A stretch of 8,221 nucleotides of DNA from an uncultured Chitinophagaceae bacterium (GCA_946885335.1 CAMPGG010000150.1:1-8221); one strand, 5' to 3'; counted from the first letter of the stretch, positions 1-6,881 are shown. The notes: generated by a model from the sequence alone, not told the origin. Made by a program: numbers and translations.

Positions 1-1486
1 CTTTATCAAAATTTTCTGTGCCGATATATGATTCAACTAATTTAATAATCTCTGCCGCTTTGTAATATGTAATGATACCATAATTAATATCATTAAATTT
101 TTCTGAAGATGTATTAACTGGTTGATCGAGTCGCTGCTGCGCCTGTGTTTCAAACACTATTCTTGAAATGTCCAATGAAGACTGGTTATCCTTTTCATTT
201 TTGGTAGAACTGATCCATTCATTGTAGCGATTGCCATAGTAGGTATTTAGTCCTTCGTCTAACCATGGCTGTTTTCTTTCATTATTAGCCAGTATCGCCT
301 GGAACCAATTGTGACCTATTTCGTGTTCAATTAACATGGCTAGTGATGCACTGTCCTTTACTCCACTTAAAATAGTAAAAGTGGGATATTCCATGCCGCC
401 CGAAAATTTTTGTGGTCCACTTACAATACTAACGGTTTCATAGGGATATTTTCCAATCCATTGACTACGTAGTGCTAATGTATTTTCAATGGTTTCAAAA
501 CTATTGTTCCATATAGAAGCCTCTTCAGGATAATAATAAATAAAAGACTCAATTGGTTTTTGATCAATTTCAATTTTTTTATTTTTTACAATTAATTGTT
601 TACTTGCCAACCAGGCAAAGTCATGTACATTATCCTGTTTAAATTGAACTGTTTTAAATGAAGTTGGTGTAACGTTAACAGCCTCTTTCTTTGTAACGGA
701 TCCGTTTGTTTTTTTGGAATTTTTAAAAGTTTCTGCTTTAGGAATATCACGATTCAACATCCATTCTTTTTCTTTTTCATCCTGTAATACACCAGTTGCG
801 GCCACTACATAATCTGATGGAAGACTTATTCGTACATCATAATTTCCAAACTCATTATAAAATTCTCCCTGGTCCAAATAGGGCATAGGATGCCAGCCCT
901 GCTCATCATATACTGCTGGTTTTGGATACCATTGTGTTAACTGGTATTCCTGTTCCACATGACCTCCTCTTGAAAAATTATATGGTAGTTTAATATGAAA
1001 CGGTGTTGTAATAATGATTGATTGCGATGGTAAAAGGGGAGCAGGTAACAACAGTTTTATAATATCAATATGTTCAGGATGATCTTCAGTTGCTGCTGTA
1101 ATATCATTCACTTTAAAATCTAACCTGTTGATATATCCCCTGTCTTCTTTATCTGAAAAATAAAATGCAGTGTTTCCATTTTGAAGTAATTGGTCACTGA
1201 ATGCCGTGCGATCGTTTTTAAATGCATTGGGCCAAATGTGAAACCAGATATAGTGTAGTGTGTCGGGTGAATTGTTGATATATTCTATACGCTCAAATCC
1301 ATCCAGTGTGTGTTCCCTGACATCCAGCGATACATCTATCTGGTGATTCACTTGTTGCTGCCAATAATCTTTATTCGGCAACTGGGAATATGCAGCAGGT
1401 AAACTAAAAAGTAAAATAAATAATAAGCAGTTTGTTTTTCGCAAAGGACAGTTTTTAAGCCAAAATGAATTTCCCTTCAGGAACAT
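1..1486 (-). CDS. Secreted M1 family zinc metallopeptidase, partial (C-terminus beyond the left edge)
   Basis: This gene encodes an aminopeptidase-type zinc enzyme (gluzincin, M1 family), of which 495 codons are visible; the frame stays open to base 1, so the C-terminus lies outside the window. The start ATG at 1486 is bounded by an in-frame TAA just upstream. Residues 20-34 form a hydrophobic signal segment (LLFILLFSLPAAYS) after a long basic n-region, with likely cleavage before Q35, so the product should be exported. The substrate-binding loop GGMEY is at 363-367. The zinc motif HEIGH is at 388-392, with the third ligand E411 in WLDEG at exactly the HEXXH-X18-E spacing. The likely catalytic tyrosine is Y474 in a Y-x-K context. 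All key residues are intact, so this is a gene cut by the window and not a pseudogene. It begins 35 bp after the sugar transferase and may be co-transcribed with it. The peptide substrate cannot be told from sequence. Confidence 0.93.
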   Translation of the reverse strand, partial: MFLKGNSFWLKNCPLRKTNCLLFILLFSLPAAYSQLPNKDYWQQQVNHQIDVSLDVREHTLDGFERIEYINNSPDTLHYIWFHIWPNAFKNDRTAFSDQLLQNGNTAFYFSDKEDRGYINRLDFKVNDITAATEDHPEHIDIIKLLLPAPLLPSQSIIITTPFHIKLPYNFSRGGHVEQEYQLTQWYPKPAVYDEQGWHPMPYLDQGEFYNEFGNYDVRISLPSDYVVAATGVLQDEKEKEWMLNRDIPKAETFKNSKKTNGSVTKKEAVNVTPTSFKTVQFKQDNVHDFAWLASKQLIVKNKKIEIDQKPIESFIYYYPEEASIWNNSFETIENTLALRSQWIGKYPYETVSIVSGPQKFSGGMEYPTFTILSGVKDSASLAMLIEHEIGHNWFQAILANNERKQPWLDEGLNTYYGNRYNEWISSTKNEKDNQSSLDISRIVFETQAQQRLDQPVNTSSEKFNDINYGIITYYKAAEIIKLVESYIGTENFDK

Positions 1487-1521
1487 AAATATTTACATTT
1501 CAAAACGGTTAATGAAATCGT

Positions 1522-2943
1522 TTATTTTCCTTTTCCTTTAAAAATGATACGGATAGTATGCAACATGATTTTAAAATCCAGGGCAAGGGAAATATTTTCA
1601 ATATATAACAGGTCGAACTTGCTTCTTTCAATCATTTCATGAATATTTTCCGCGTATCCAAATTGCACCATGCCCCATGAAGTTAATCCGGGTTTTACTT
1701 TCAACAGGTATTTGTAATAAGGTGAAATTTCAACAATCTGGTCTATATAATATTTTCTTTCTGGTCTTGGGCCAACCAGGCTCATGTCACCTTTTAAAAT
1801 ATTCCAGAGTTGGGGCAGTTCGTCTATTCTCCATTTCCGCATCACTTTTCCCCAGCGTGTTATCCGTTTATCATGATCTGATGATAAAGCTGGCCCATCT
1901 TTTTCAGCATCAGGTAACATAGATCTGAATTTATACATTTTAAAAGGCTGGCCTTTATACCCTATACGTTCCTGTGAGTAAATGATGGGGCCGGGCGATG
2001 TTAACTTCAATCGCAAAATAACATATAGCATTAATGGAGAAAGCAGGATAAGGCCGGTAATCGCTACAAAAATATCAATCAGCCTTTTTATTGGCTGTTG
2101 CCATTCAGGCATCAATCCCGTATTTACCGTGATCATGGAAGCCCCCAGCACATTATTGGTTTTTACAGAACCAGAAAGGATGTCCAGTGTTTCGGGTGGA
2201 ATTCTTAATTCAACATTTTTTTCACTTAACCTGGAAATGATCTCTTCCACTAAAGGTTTTTCTTTTTTATCAAAAGCTAGAATGACAAGGTGTATTTGTT
2301 TTTCATTAATTATTTTTTCAAGATCGTGTACAGTCCCAAGTTTAACCAGCTGTTTGGGTAAGCTTAATCCTTCATCATTATGATTTGTACTTAAAAAACC
2401 GGTATAGCGATAGCCTTCCTGGTGTAATGGTTCATTCGAATCTTTGTACAATTTTATTGCCTTGTCAGGACTGCCAACTAATAAGGTATTGAAGAAGACT
2501 TCTCCATTCATTAATTGGTTTTTAACCCTGTTGAGAATCATTAACCTGCCAATGATTGTAAAAGAGAAGTGCAATAAAAACAATCCCAAAAATGCACGGT
2601 AGTAATAACTATAATCATTATTTACATCATCCAGGATCAACAGGAAAAAAATAATGGAAACGCCGAGGATGCTGGTAATAAGTGTATTGGTGAATTCCAG
2701 AAACCTGGATTTTTTATACAGGTGCTGGTAAGTTCCCAATACAGCATATAGAATCAACCAGCCGAGCGGAATAAAAAAGATGCCCCGCCAAAAGTTTAAA
2801 TCAATTTGAAGCTGACCATCCTTTTTAAATGGTTCATCCAGCATCCATTTTCTCATGAAAAAAAAACAACACCAGGTTATTAATGCAGTGATAACATCAA
2901 TAATGGCATACCATTTAATATGAATGGGTTTGCTTTTATTCAT
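1522..2943 (-). CDS. Polyprenyl-phosphate sugar-1-phosphate transferase (WcaJ/PglC superfamily)
   Basis: This membrane enzyme of 473 residues probably moves a sugar-1-phosphate from a nucleotide sugar to undecaprenyl phosphate, the first step of an exopolysaccharide, capsule or O-antigen unit. Four hydrophobic segments lie at about 10-32, 53-72, 88-105 and 115-135. A soluble Rossmann-like middle domain follows at about 145-260, and then the bacterial sugar transferase domain at about 284-470. That domain starts with a membrane-inserting helix (KRLIDIF at 286-292 onward) and carries YKFRSM (337-342), the catalytic Asp-Glu pair D374-E375 in [18 protein letters not shown] (388-395) and KPGLTSWG (417-424). 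This is the usual length and order for WcaJ-like long-form enzymes. The ATG lies 4 bp after the stop of the dehydrogenase gene, so the two are almost surely one transcript. The sugar specificity is not readable, and no glycosyltransferases, flippase or polymerase are present in the window. Confidence 0.92.
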   Translation of the reverse strand: MNKSKPIHIKWYAIIDVITALITWCCFFFMRKWMLDEPFKKDGQLQIDLNFWRGIFFIPLGWLILYAVLGTYQHLYKKSRFLEFTNTLITSILGVSIIFFLLILDDVNNDYSYYYRAFLGLFLLHFSFTIIGRLMILNRVKNQLMNGEVFFNTLLVGSPDKAIKLYKDSNEPLHQEGYRYTGFLSTNHNDEGLSLPKQLVKLGTVHDLEKIINEKQIHLVILAFDKKEKPLVEEIISRLSEKNVELRIPPETLDILSGSVKTNNVLGASMITVNTGLMPEWQQPIKRLIDIFVAITGLILLSPLMLYVILRLKLTSPGPIIYSQERIGYKGQPFKMYKFRSMLPDAEKDGPALSSDHDKRITRWGKVMRKWRIDELPQLWNILKGDMSLVGPRPERKYYIDQIVEISPYYKYLLKVKPGLTSWGMVQFGYAENIHEMIERSKFDLLYIENISLALDFKIMLHTIRIIFKGKGK

Positions 2944-2947
2944 GGAG

Positions 2948-3925
2948 TTATGAACGGGCTATATTGAGGTTGCCAATTTTTTGCAGAATCTGGTGTGCTA
3001 CATCCATTGCGGCATAACCATCTGTTTCACTAACAACAGTTGGATGGTTATGAACTATGGCATTTCGGAATTCTTCTAATTCTTTTTTTATCGCATTAAC
3101 TTCTGGTACCGGCGGATTGGCAATAGCAATTGTTTTAACTCCGTTTGGTGTTTCAATATCAAAAGCAAATGCATTGGTGTCCTGTTCTTCTTTTAATTTG
3201 ATGATCTCGGTTTTTTTATTCAGGAAGTCAATGCCTATGTATGCATCTTTCTGAAATAAACGCATTTTGCGCATTTTTTTCATAGATATCCTGCTGGAAG
3301 TCAGGTTAGCGACGCAACCGTTATTAAATTCTATTCTTACGTTAGCAATGTCAGGCGTATCGGTCATAACACCCACACCACTTGCTGAAATTGTTTTTAC
3401 ATCACTCTTTACAATACTTAAAACAATATCTATATCATGGATCATCAGGTCCAGAATAACACTTACTTCTGTGCCTCTTGGATTAAATTGAGCCAGGCGA
3501 TGAACTTCTATAAACATCGGGTTCAGGTTTGCACCTTTAAGTGCAAGGAATGCAGGATTAAATCTTTCAACATGACCAACCTGGCATTTAATATTCGATT
3601 CCTGCACCAGTTTTACCAGCTCCCGGGCTTCCTGCATCGTGTGAGCAAGTGGTTTTTCTACAAAAACATGTTTGCCTTTCATGATCGCCGCTTTGCAAAG
3701 CGTATGATGGTGATTGGTAGGTGCAACGATATCAACCGCATCGCAGGCATCTATTAAAGATTCATAGTTATCATACCTTTTTAAACCATATGTTTCTTCA
3801 ACTTCGTTTGCAGTTTTATCATCTGGCTCGTAAAAACCAACCAATTCAACATCACTGATCTCTTTCCAGTTATTCAAATGAAATTTACCCAAATGTCCTG
3901 TACCGAAAACGCCAACTTTTAGCAT
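2948..3925 (-). CDS. Gfo/Idh/MocA family dehydrogenase, UDP-GlcNAc 3-dehydrogenase (GnnA)-like
   Basis: This NAD(P)-dependent sugar dehydrogenase has 325 residues. The ATG at 3925 was chosen because the Rossmann fold begins right there: [10 protein letters not shown] (4-13) is the dinucleotide loop, and the frame upstream (to 4054) encodes only a low-complexity hydrophobic stretch. The family signature EKP is at 90-92 (catalytic K91), [10 protein letters not shown] at 117-126, and the second active-site motif DLMIHDID at 159-166 (H163, D164). The block [10 protein letters not shown], the later ASGV and the CVANLTSSR segments resemble, from memory, the subgroup that oxidises the 3-OH of UDP-GlcNAc on the way to 2,3-diamino sugars of lipid A. 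That substrate is an inference, since the partner aminotransferase (GnnB) is not visible. The downstream sugar transferase, 4 bp away, supports a nucleotide-sugar or envelope-glycan role. Another Gfo/Idh sugar substrate remains possible. Confidence 0.87.
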   Translation of the reverse strand: MLKVGVFGTGHLGKFHLNNWKEISDVELVGFYEPDDKTANEVEETYGLKRYDNYESLIDACDAVDIVAPTNHHHTLCKAAIMKGKHVFVEKPLAHTMQEARELVKLVQESNIKCQVGHVERFNPAFLALKGANLNPMFIEVHRLAQFNPRGTEVSVILDLMIHDIDIVLSIVKSDVKTISASGVGVMTDTPDIANVRIEFNNGCVANLTSSRISMKKMRKMRLFQKDAYIGIDFLNKKTEIIKLKEEQDTNAFAFDIETPNGVKTIAIANPPVPEVNAIKKELEEFRNAIVHNHPTVVSETDGYAAMDVAHQILQKIGNLNIARS

Positions 3926-3941
3926 ATCAAAAATTAAGGCG

Positions 3942-3949
3942 TAAAGATA
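3942..3949 (-). promoter_or_regulatory. Possible -7 promoter box for the dehydrogenase-sugar transferase operon
   Basis: Read on the minus strand this is TATCTTTA, one base off the Bacteroidota box TAnnTTTG, ending 16 bp before the dehydrogenase ATG. No clear TTTG -33 element lies at the usual distance, and the leader would be very short, so this is a weak call. It does show that the operon can have its own start after the 220-bp gap. Confidence 0.3.
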
Positions 3950-4050
3950 ATATTCCTTTATCAGCCTTAGATAAGAGATAAAATTAAAATAAGCGGAAAA
4001 GTTTAAAATGGAGAGAATGCAAAATGAAAAATGAAAAAATGTTAAGGCTG

Positions 4051-4070
4051 GCAAATGGCATTTGCAAATG
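4051..4070. repeat. Overlapping palindromes GCAAATG-g-CATTTGC and CATTTGCAAATG
   Basis: Bases 4051-4065 form a 7-bp inverted repeat around one central base (4058), and 4059-4070 form a perfect 12-bp palindrome sharing the CATTTGC arm. The word CAAATG therefore occurs as three arms side by side. This could be a protein-binding site, a hairpin in RNA, or a fragment of a dispersed repeat; sequence alone does not decide. Confidence 0.6.
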
Positions 4071-4087
4071 AAAAAGCAAAATGCTTC
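4071..4087 (-). terminator. Weak intrinsic terminator candidate after the cupin operon
   Basis: On the minus strand, AAGCA-TTT-TGCTT forms a 5-bp stem with a 3-base loop, and the right arm runs straight into a T tract. It sits about 60 bp past the cupin stop codon. The stem is short with only two G/C pairs, so it would be a weak terminator at best. Confidence 0.3.
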
Positions 4088-4145
4088 AAACCTTGGTTTT
4101 TTTGAATTTTAACTTTTAAATTTTGACTTCTCAGCTGGCAATTAT

Positions 4146-4502
4146 TTACTCTGGAAGCGTTATAAAAATTGATCTTCTCCTTATGGGTTGCAGGTTTTTG
4201 GTTTTATGACCTTTACCTGTTGTGTCTTCTAACAGCAAAATATCACCCGCTTTAAAATGGCGGATTTCTCCGGTCGATGTTTCTATTTCGATTACGCCAT
4301 CGAGCAAAATCAAATATTGTTTTTGTGGGGCATTATGAAAATCATAATCATAAGTTGGTTCAACTTCCCTGAAAATAACTTCTTTTACTTTTAATGGATC
4401 TGATAGAAATCCTATAGATCCTGAATCATTTAGTGGAATACTAAAATCTTCAAAATGGCTGTCACCATTATCATCGCTGAAAAGCCTGGTTATTTGGAAC
4501 AT
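4146..4502 (-). CDS. Small single-domain cupin protein
   Basis: This 118-residue cupin has a single beta-barrel domain over about residues 40-116. Motif 1 is H56-x-A58-P-x-x-Q62 ending in G69, and motif 2 runs from G86-D87 through GKGH (96-99) to N103. Compared with the canonical HxH(x)3-4E...H ligand set, only H56 and H99 are kept; A58 and Q62 replace the second His and the Glu. I recall HxAPxxQ as a feature of a cupin subgroup, so this looks like a family trait and not decay. Metal binding is uncertain, and the reaction, if any, is unknown. The gene is the last of four, starting 5 bp after the esterase stop with an A-rich spacer in place of a clear Shine-Dalgarno, so it should be made with the dioxygenase and esterase. 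No signal peptide is seen, implying a cytoplasmic location. Confidence 0.85.
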   Translation of the reverse strand: MFQITRLFSDDNGDSHFEDFSIPLNDSGSIGFLSDPLKVKEVIFREVEPTYDYDFHNAPQKQYLILLDGVIEIETSTGEIRHFKAGDILLLEDTTGKGHKTKNLQPIRRRSIFITLPE

Positions 4503-4507
4503 TTTTT

Positions 4508-5125
4508 TTAATTAAAGATTAACCTGTTTGCATGTTCAATTTCATCCTCGTTAATGGTATGTCCCATGTTTTTATAAATTTTTTCAGTGACATCCGCATG
4601 CATGCTTTGAAGTATTTGGGTTGTTGCATGAATTCTTTCAACGGGGACATGCATATCCGGGTCGCTGCTGCCGATAAATACAGGTGTGCCTTTAAAATCA
4701 CCGGAATAATTTTCCTGGTAAATTTTATTACCGATTAATCCACCGGTAAAGGCGGCTACTCCCCCATATTTAGTAGCATGGCGTGCTACAAATTCCAGTG
4801 AAAGACAAGCTCCCTGCGAAAAACCGGTAAAATAGATATTATCTGCCGGAATGCCCCCGGCAATAATATCATCAACTAATTCTTTTATTAAATTAATTGC
4901 AGATGATAACCAGGGTTCATTTTGTTCTGGCAGGGCAAGGAAAGAAAGCGGATACCAGCTATTGCCTGTTGCTTCCGGGGCAAACAGCGCATACTCATCA
5001 ACGTTCAAATGAGCTGCAAAACCCAATATGTCTTCAGCCGTACCGCCCCTGCCATGAAGCATGATCAGTGCTTTTTTTGCTCCAGGTATTTTTTTACCCC
5101 TGGTGATGATATTTTTTTTATGCAT
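4508..5125 (-). CDS. Alpha/beta-hydrolase carboxylesterase/phospholipase family, MhqD-like
   Basis: This 205-residue serine hydrolase has the compact form of the carboxylesterase/phospholipase group (roughly 200-220 residues). The oxyanion segment LHGRGG is at 23-28, the nucleophile elbow GFSQG at 101-105 (S103), the acid is D157 or D155 in the SDPDMHVP stretch, and the base is H189 in MGHTI. No signal peptide or lipobox is seen, so it should be cytoplasmic. It starts 17 bp after the dioxygenase stop with AAGAGA just upstream of the ATG, and lies 5 bp before the cupin. In Bacillus subtilis the same kind of hydrolase (MhqD) is paired with a ring-cleaving dioxygenase (MhqE) in the quinone/electrophile response; that parallel, more than the fold itself, suggests the role. 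The natural ester substrate is unknown, and the symbol is withheld because the hydrolase family is broad. Confidence 0.9.
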   Translation of the reverse strand: MHKKNIITRGKKIPGAKKALIMLHGRGGTAEDILGFAAHLNVDEYALFAPEATGNSWYPLSFLALPEQNEPWLSSAINLIKELVDDIIAGGIPADNIYFTGFSQGACLSLEFVARHATKYGGVAAFTGGLIGNKIYQENYSGDFKGTPVFIGSSDPDMHVPVERIHATTQILQSMHADVTEKIYKNMGHTINEDEIEHANRLIFN

Positions 5126-5142
5126 ATCTCTTAATCTACATT

Positions 5143-6087
5143 TTATGCCTGGTTGATAACAGGTAACACTTTTTCAATCTGGCTGCGATGCGCTTCATAT
5201 TGTGCCGGTAATTTTAAGTGTTCACCCAATTCATTCACCGGTTCATCAATGGAAAACCCCGGGTTATCGGTGGCAATTTCAAATAATACTCCACCCGGTT
5301 CGCGAAAGTAAAGAGAGAAAAAATAATTTCGGTCAATCTTCTCCGTTATACGCAAACCGGCTTTCACAACTTTTTCACGATACTGCATTAATACGGTTTC
5401 ATCTTTCACCCTGAATGCAATATGGTGATTGGTGCCGGCCGCATTGATTCCCGGGCTTTCATCAGGGCTTAATAATAAATCAATGATGTTTGCATTGCCA
5501 ATAGCATCTGTTGTAAACCGGTGCCGATTATTTTCCTGGCCTGCCGGTTTATATCCCAGGATACTTATTAACACGGCAGCCGTAGCTTTGATATCTTTTA
5601 AGGTAAGCGTTACGCTATGAAAGCCTTTAATGGCAACATCTTTATTAATTCCAGGTGTTTGCCATGGCTCTCTTTCATCTGTTGTTTTTGAAACCACCAG
5701 GTGTAATTGCAAACCATCCGGATCACGAAAAGAAAGGGATTGCTCACCAAATCTTTCTTCCACCTGGTCATGCGCCACATTATTTTCAACGAATCTTTTT
5801 TGCCAGAATGCCAGGCTGCCTGCAGGCACCGAATATCCAATATCAGTTGCCATACCCACTCCATTTTTTCCCGGCTTTACATTTGCCCAGGGAAAAAATG
5901 TGAGGATGGTTCCAGGTGTTCCAATTTCATCACCAAAATAAAAATGATAAGTACCGGGATCATCAAAATTAACCGTCTTTTTTACCAGTCTTAATCCCAG
6001 TATTTTAGTGTAAAAATCAAAATTACGTTGGGCATTTCCTGCAATCGCTGTTATATGATGCAGTCCCAGGATTTTATTTTCCATCAT
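5143..6087 (-). CDS. Ring-cleaving dioxygenase of the VOC superfamily (MhqO/MhqE, PcpA/LinE type)
   Basis: This 314-residue enzyme has two glyoxalase/VOC modules (about 5-135 and 150-275) and probably opens a hydroquinone-type ring with O2 and one Fe(II). The predicted metal ligands are H11 (in LHHITA), H222 (in NHHIAF) and E270 (in LFEIATD), matching the H/H/E pattern I recall for the 2,6-dichlorohydroquinone dioxygenase PcpA. Candidate second-shell residues H10, T13, H221, R253 and Y260 are also present. Module 1 shows FYFGD (49-53), a PGT segment and TFFPW (63-67). Two ATGs stand side by side (6087 and 6084); either may be used, and the first is only 2 bp after the YceI stop, implying translational coupling. 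The esterase follows 17 bp downstream. The substrate could be hydroquinone, a methyl- or chloro-hydroquinone, or a quinone-derived electrophile; this cannot be fixed from sequence. Confidence 0.92.
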   Translation of the reverse strand: MMENKILGLHHITAIAGNAQRNFDFYTKILGLRLVKKTVNFDDPGTYHFYFGDEIGTPGTILTFFPWANVKPGKNGVGMATDIGYSVPAGSLAFWQKRFVENNVAHDQVEERFGEQSLSFRDPDGLQLHLVVSKTTDEREPWQTPGINKDVAIKGFHSVTLTLKDIKATAAVLISILGYKPAGQENNRHRFTTDAIGNANIIDLLLSPDESPGINAAGTNHHIAFRVKDETVLMQYREKVVKAGLRITEKIDRNYFFSLYFREPGGVLFEIATDNPGFSIDEPVNELGEHLKLPAQYEAHRSQIEKVLPVINQA

Positions 6088-6089
6088 GA

Positions 6090-6623
6090 TTAATTAGCTT
6101 GTTTAACCAATTGAATTTCTGCGTGAATTTTAATGTCATCGCTCACAACAACACTACCTGCTTCCGTTACAGCATTCCAGGTTAAACCAAATTCTTTGCG
6201 ACTGATCTTACCTTCTACTGTAAACCCTGCTTTTGTTTGTCCGTAACCGTCTACTACTATACCACCTTTTTCAACTTTCAGTTTAACTGGTTTTGATACA
6301 CCACGGATAGCAAGATTTCCTTCTAAAGTTCCTTCATTTCCATTAACAACATAATTGTTGCTGGTAAATTTTAATTGTGGATGGGAACCTGCATCAAAGA
6401 AATCTGCCGATTTCAGGTGTGTATCTCTTTGTTCGTTATTAGTATCAATTGAATTGATATCAGCGGTAAACTCAATTTTGTTCGCATGTTTAAAATCTGC
6501 AGAATCTGTTTCAACCGCCAGGTCAAAGTTTTTAAAAGTACCTGTTACGTTTGTGATCATCAGGTGTTTTACTTTGAATTGCAGTTCGCTGTGTGTCGGG
6601 TCTAAAGTCCATGTTGTTGCCAT
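6090..6623 (-). CDS. YceI family polyisoprenoid-binding (lipocalin-like) protein
   Basis: This 177-residue protein is the usual length for a YceI domain without an export signal. The ATG at 6623 was chosen because the domain starts at once (W5, then LDPTHS at 7-12); a longer in-frame reading back to 6797 crosses the promoter box and gives no recognisable sequence. Visible family features are KVKHLMITNVTGTF (17-30), the R66-D-T-H69-L segment, SADFFDAGSHPQLKF, the GVSKPV block and the closing strand near DDIKIHAEI. YceI proteins form a beta-barrel that holds long isoprenoid chains; some bind isoprenoid quinones. Most E. coli-type members are periplasmic, but this one lacks a signal peptide and should be cytoplasmic. 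It is first in the operon, with an A-rich leader and its stop 2 bp before the dioxygenase ATG, suggesting a quinone- or lipid-related job shared with that enzyme. Confidence 0.92.
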   Translation of the reverse strand: MATTWTLDPTHSELQFKVKHLMITNVTGTFKNFDLAVETDSADFKHANKIEFTADINSIDTNNEQRDTHLKSADFFDAGSHPQLKFTSNNYVVNGNEGTLEGNLAIRGVSKPVKLKVEKGGIVVDGYGQTKAGFTVEGKISRKEFGLTWNAVTEAGSVVVSDDIKIHAEIQLVKQAN

Positions 6624-6688
6624 AATGTTTCTTTTAGTTTTTGAATGAATGTTTAATGAATGAATTTCTTTTCTCTTTTTTCTTACCA

Positions 6689-6696
6689 CAAAATTA
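6689..6696 (-). promoter_or_regulatory. -7 promoter box for the yceI-dioxygenase-esterase-cupin operon
   Basis: On the minus strand this reads TAATTTTG, a full match to the Bacteroidota box TAnnTTTG, about 65 bp upstream of the YceI ATG. The implied leader is about 60 nt and very A/G-rich. I see no good TTTG at -33, so the promoter may be activator-dependent or simply degenerate. Confidence 0.5.
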
Positions 6697-6748
6697 TCCT
6701 GAACCCTGGCCGTCGCCATTGAGATAGGATAATTAATTGCATTGATAT

Positions 6749-6768
6749 ATGTCACAGTTTTTTGACAT
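6749..6768. promoter_or_regulatory. Inverted repeat ATGTCA-N8-TGACAT, candidate operator
   Basis: Two perfect 6-bp arms (6749-6754 and 6763-6768) flank an 8-base spacer in the divergent control region. The site lies about 50 bp upstream of the operon's -7 box and about 80 bp upstream of the thiolase's. The 20-bp span suits a dimeric regulator acting on one or both directions. No regulator gene is in the window, and the words do not match a site I can name. Confidence 0.35.
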
Positions 6769-6848
6769 GGAAACGTCCAGTTATCAAAAGCAATCATTAT
6801 TGCTAATGCCGGGAATGATTTTAATCTTTAGAATACCTTATCATCCTT

Positions 6849-6856
6849 TAAATTTG
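6849..6856 (+). promoter_or_regulatory. -7 promoter box for the thiolase gene
   Basis: TAAATTTG matches the Bacteroidota TAnnTTTG box exactly, 25 bp before the thiolase ATG. A degenerate -33 word (TTTA at 6827-6830) lies 18 bp upstream. The implied leader is short, about 20 nt. Confidence 0.45.
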
Positions 6857-6869
6857 ACCAGGTAAAAAC

Positions 6870-6873
6870 AGGA
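6870..6873 (+). promoter_or_regulatory. Shine-Dalgarno AGGA for the thiolase
   Basis: AGGA stands 8 bp before the ATG at 6882. It is one of the few clear ribosome binding sites in a window where most genes have only A-rich leaders, and it supports that start. Confidence 0.5.
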
Positions 6874-6881
6874 TTCATAAA

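Larger units (their letters stand above)
3926..4145. other. AT-rich intergenic region without a gene
   Basis: This 220-bp gap lies between the end of the cupin gene and the start of the dehydrogenase gene, both on the minus strand. I see no coding frame with protein-like content. One minus-strand frame stays open from 4054 into the dehydrogenase, but it encodes a low-complexity hydrophobic stretch and is better read as leader DNA. The region holds runs of the type AAAATG at uneven 7-8 bp spacing (about 4005-4041), short palindromes (4051-4070), a small hairpin (4071-4087) and a stretch of TTTTGAA/TTTTAAC-like words (about 4100-4127). Confidence 0.7.

Noticed and set aside
1982..2383. A 133-codon plus-strand frame opposite the sugar transferase.
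   Set aside because: It lies wholly within the opposite-strand coding frame, with a composition typical of complementary reading and no motif.
3926..4054. A 43-residue N-terminal extension of the Gfo/Idh dehydrogenase.
   Set aside because: The Rossmann fold begins right at the ATG of 3925; the extension is Phe/Leu/Ile/Tyr-rich translation of AT-rich intergenic DNA and is atypical for this cytoplasmic family.
4005..4090. A CRISPR array or true tandem repeat.
   Set aside because: The repeated words are only 6-8 bases, unevenly spaced, with no constant repeat/spacer lengths.
5630..5994. Several overlapping plus-strand frames of 82-103 codons opposite the dioxygenase.
   Set aside because: They are out-of-frame readings of a well-supported gene and have no domain, start signal or neighbours on that strand.
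6749..6768. A CRP/FNR-type binding site.
   Set aside because: The arms and the 8-base spacer do not fit TGTGA-N6-TCACA or TTGAT-N4-ATCAA, so only a generic inverted repeat is claimed.
6624..6797. A 58-residue N-terminal extension of the YceI protein.
   Set aside because: It would be coded across the promoter box and the inverted repeat, has no signal peptide or domain, and the internal ATG at 6623 matches the family start.
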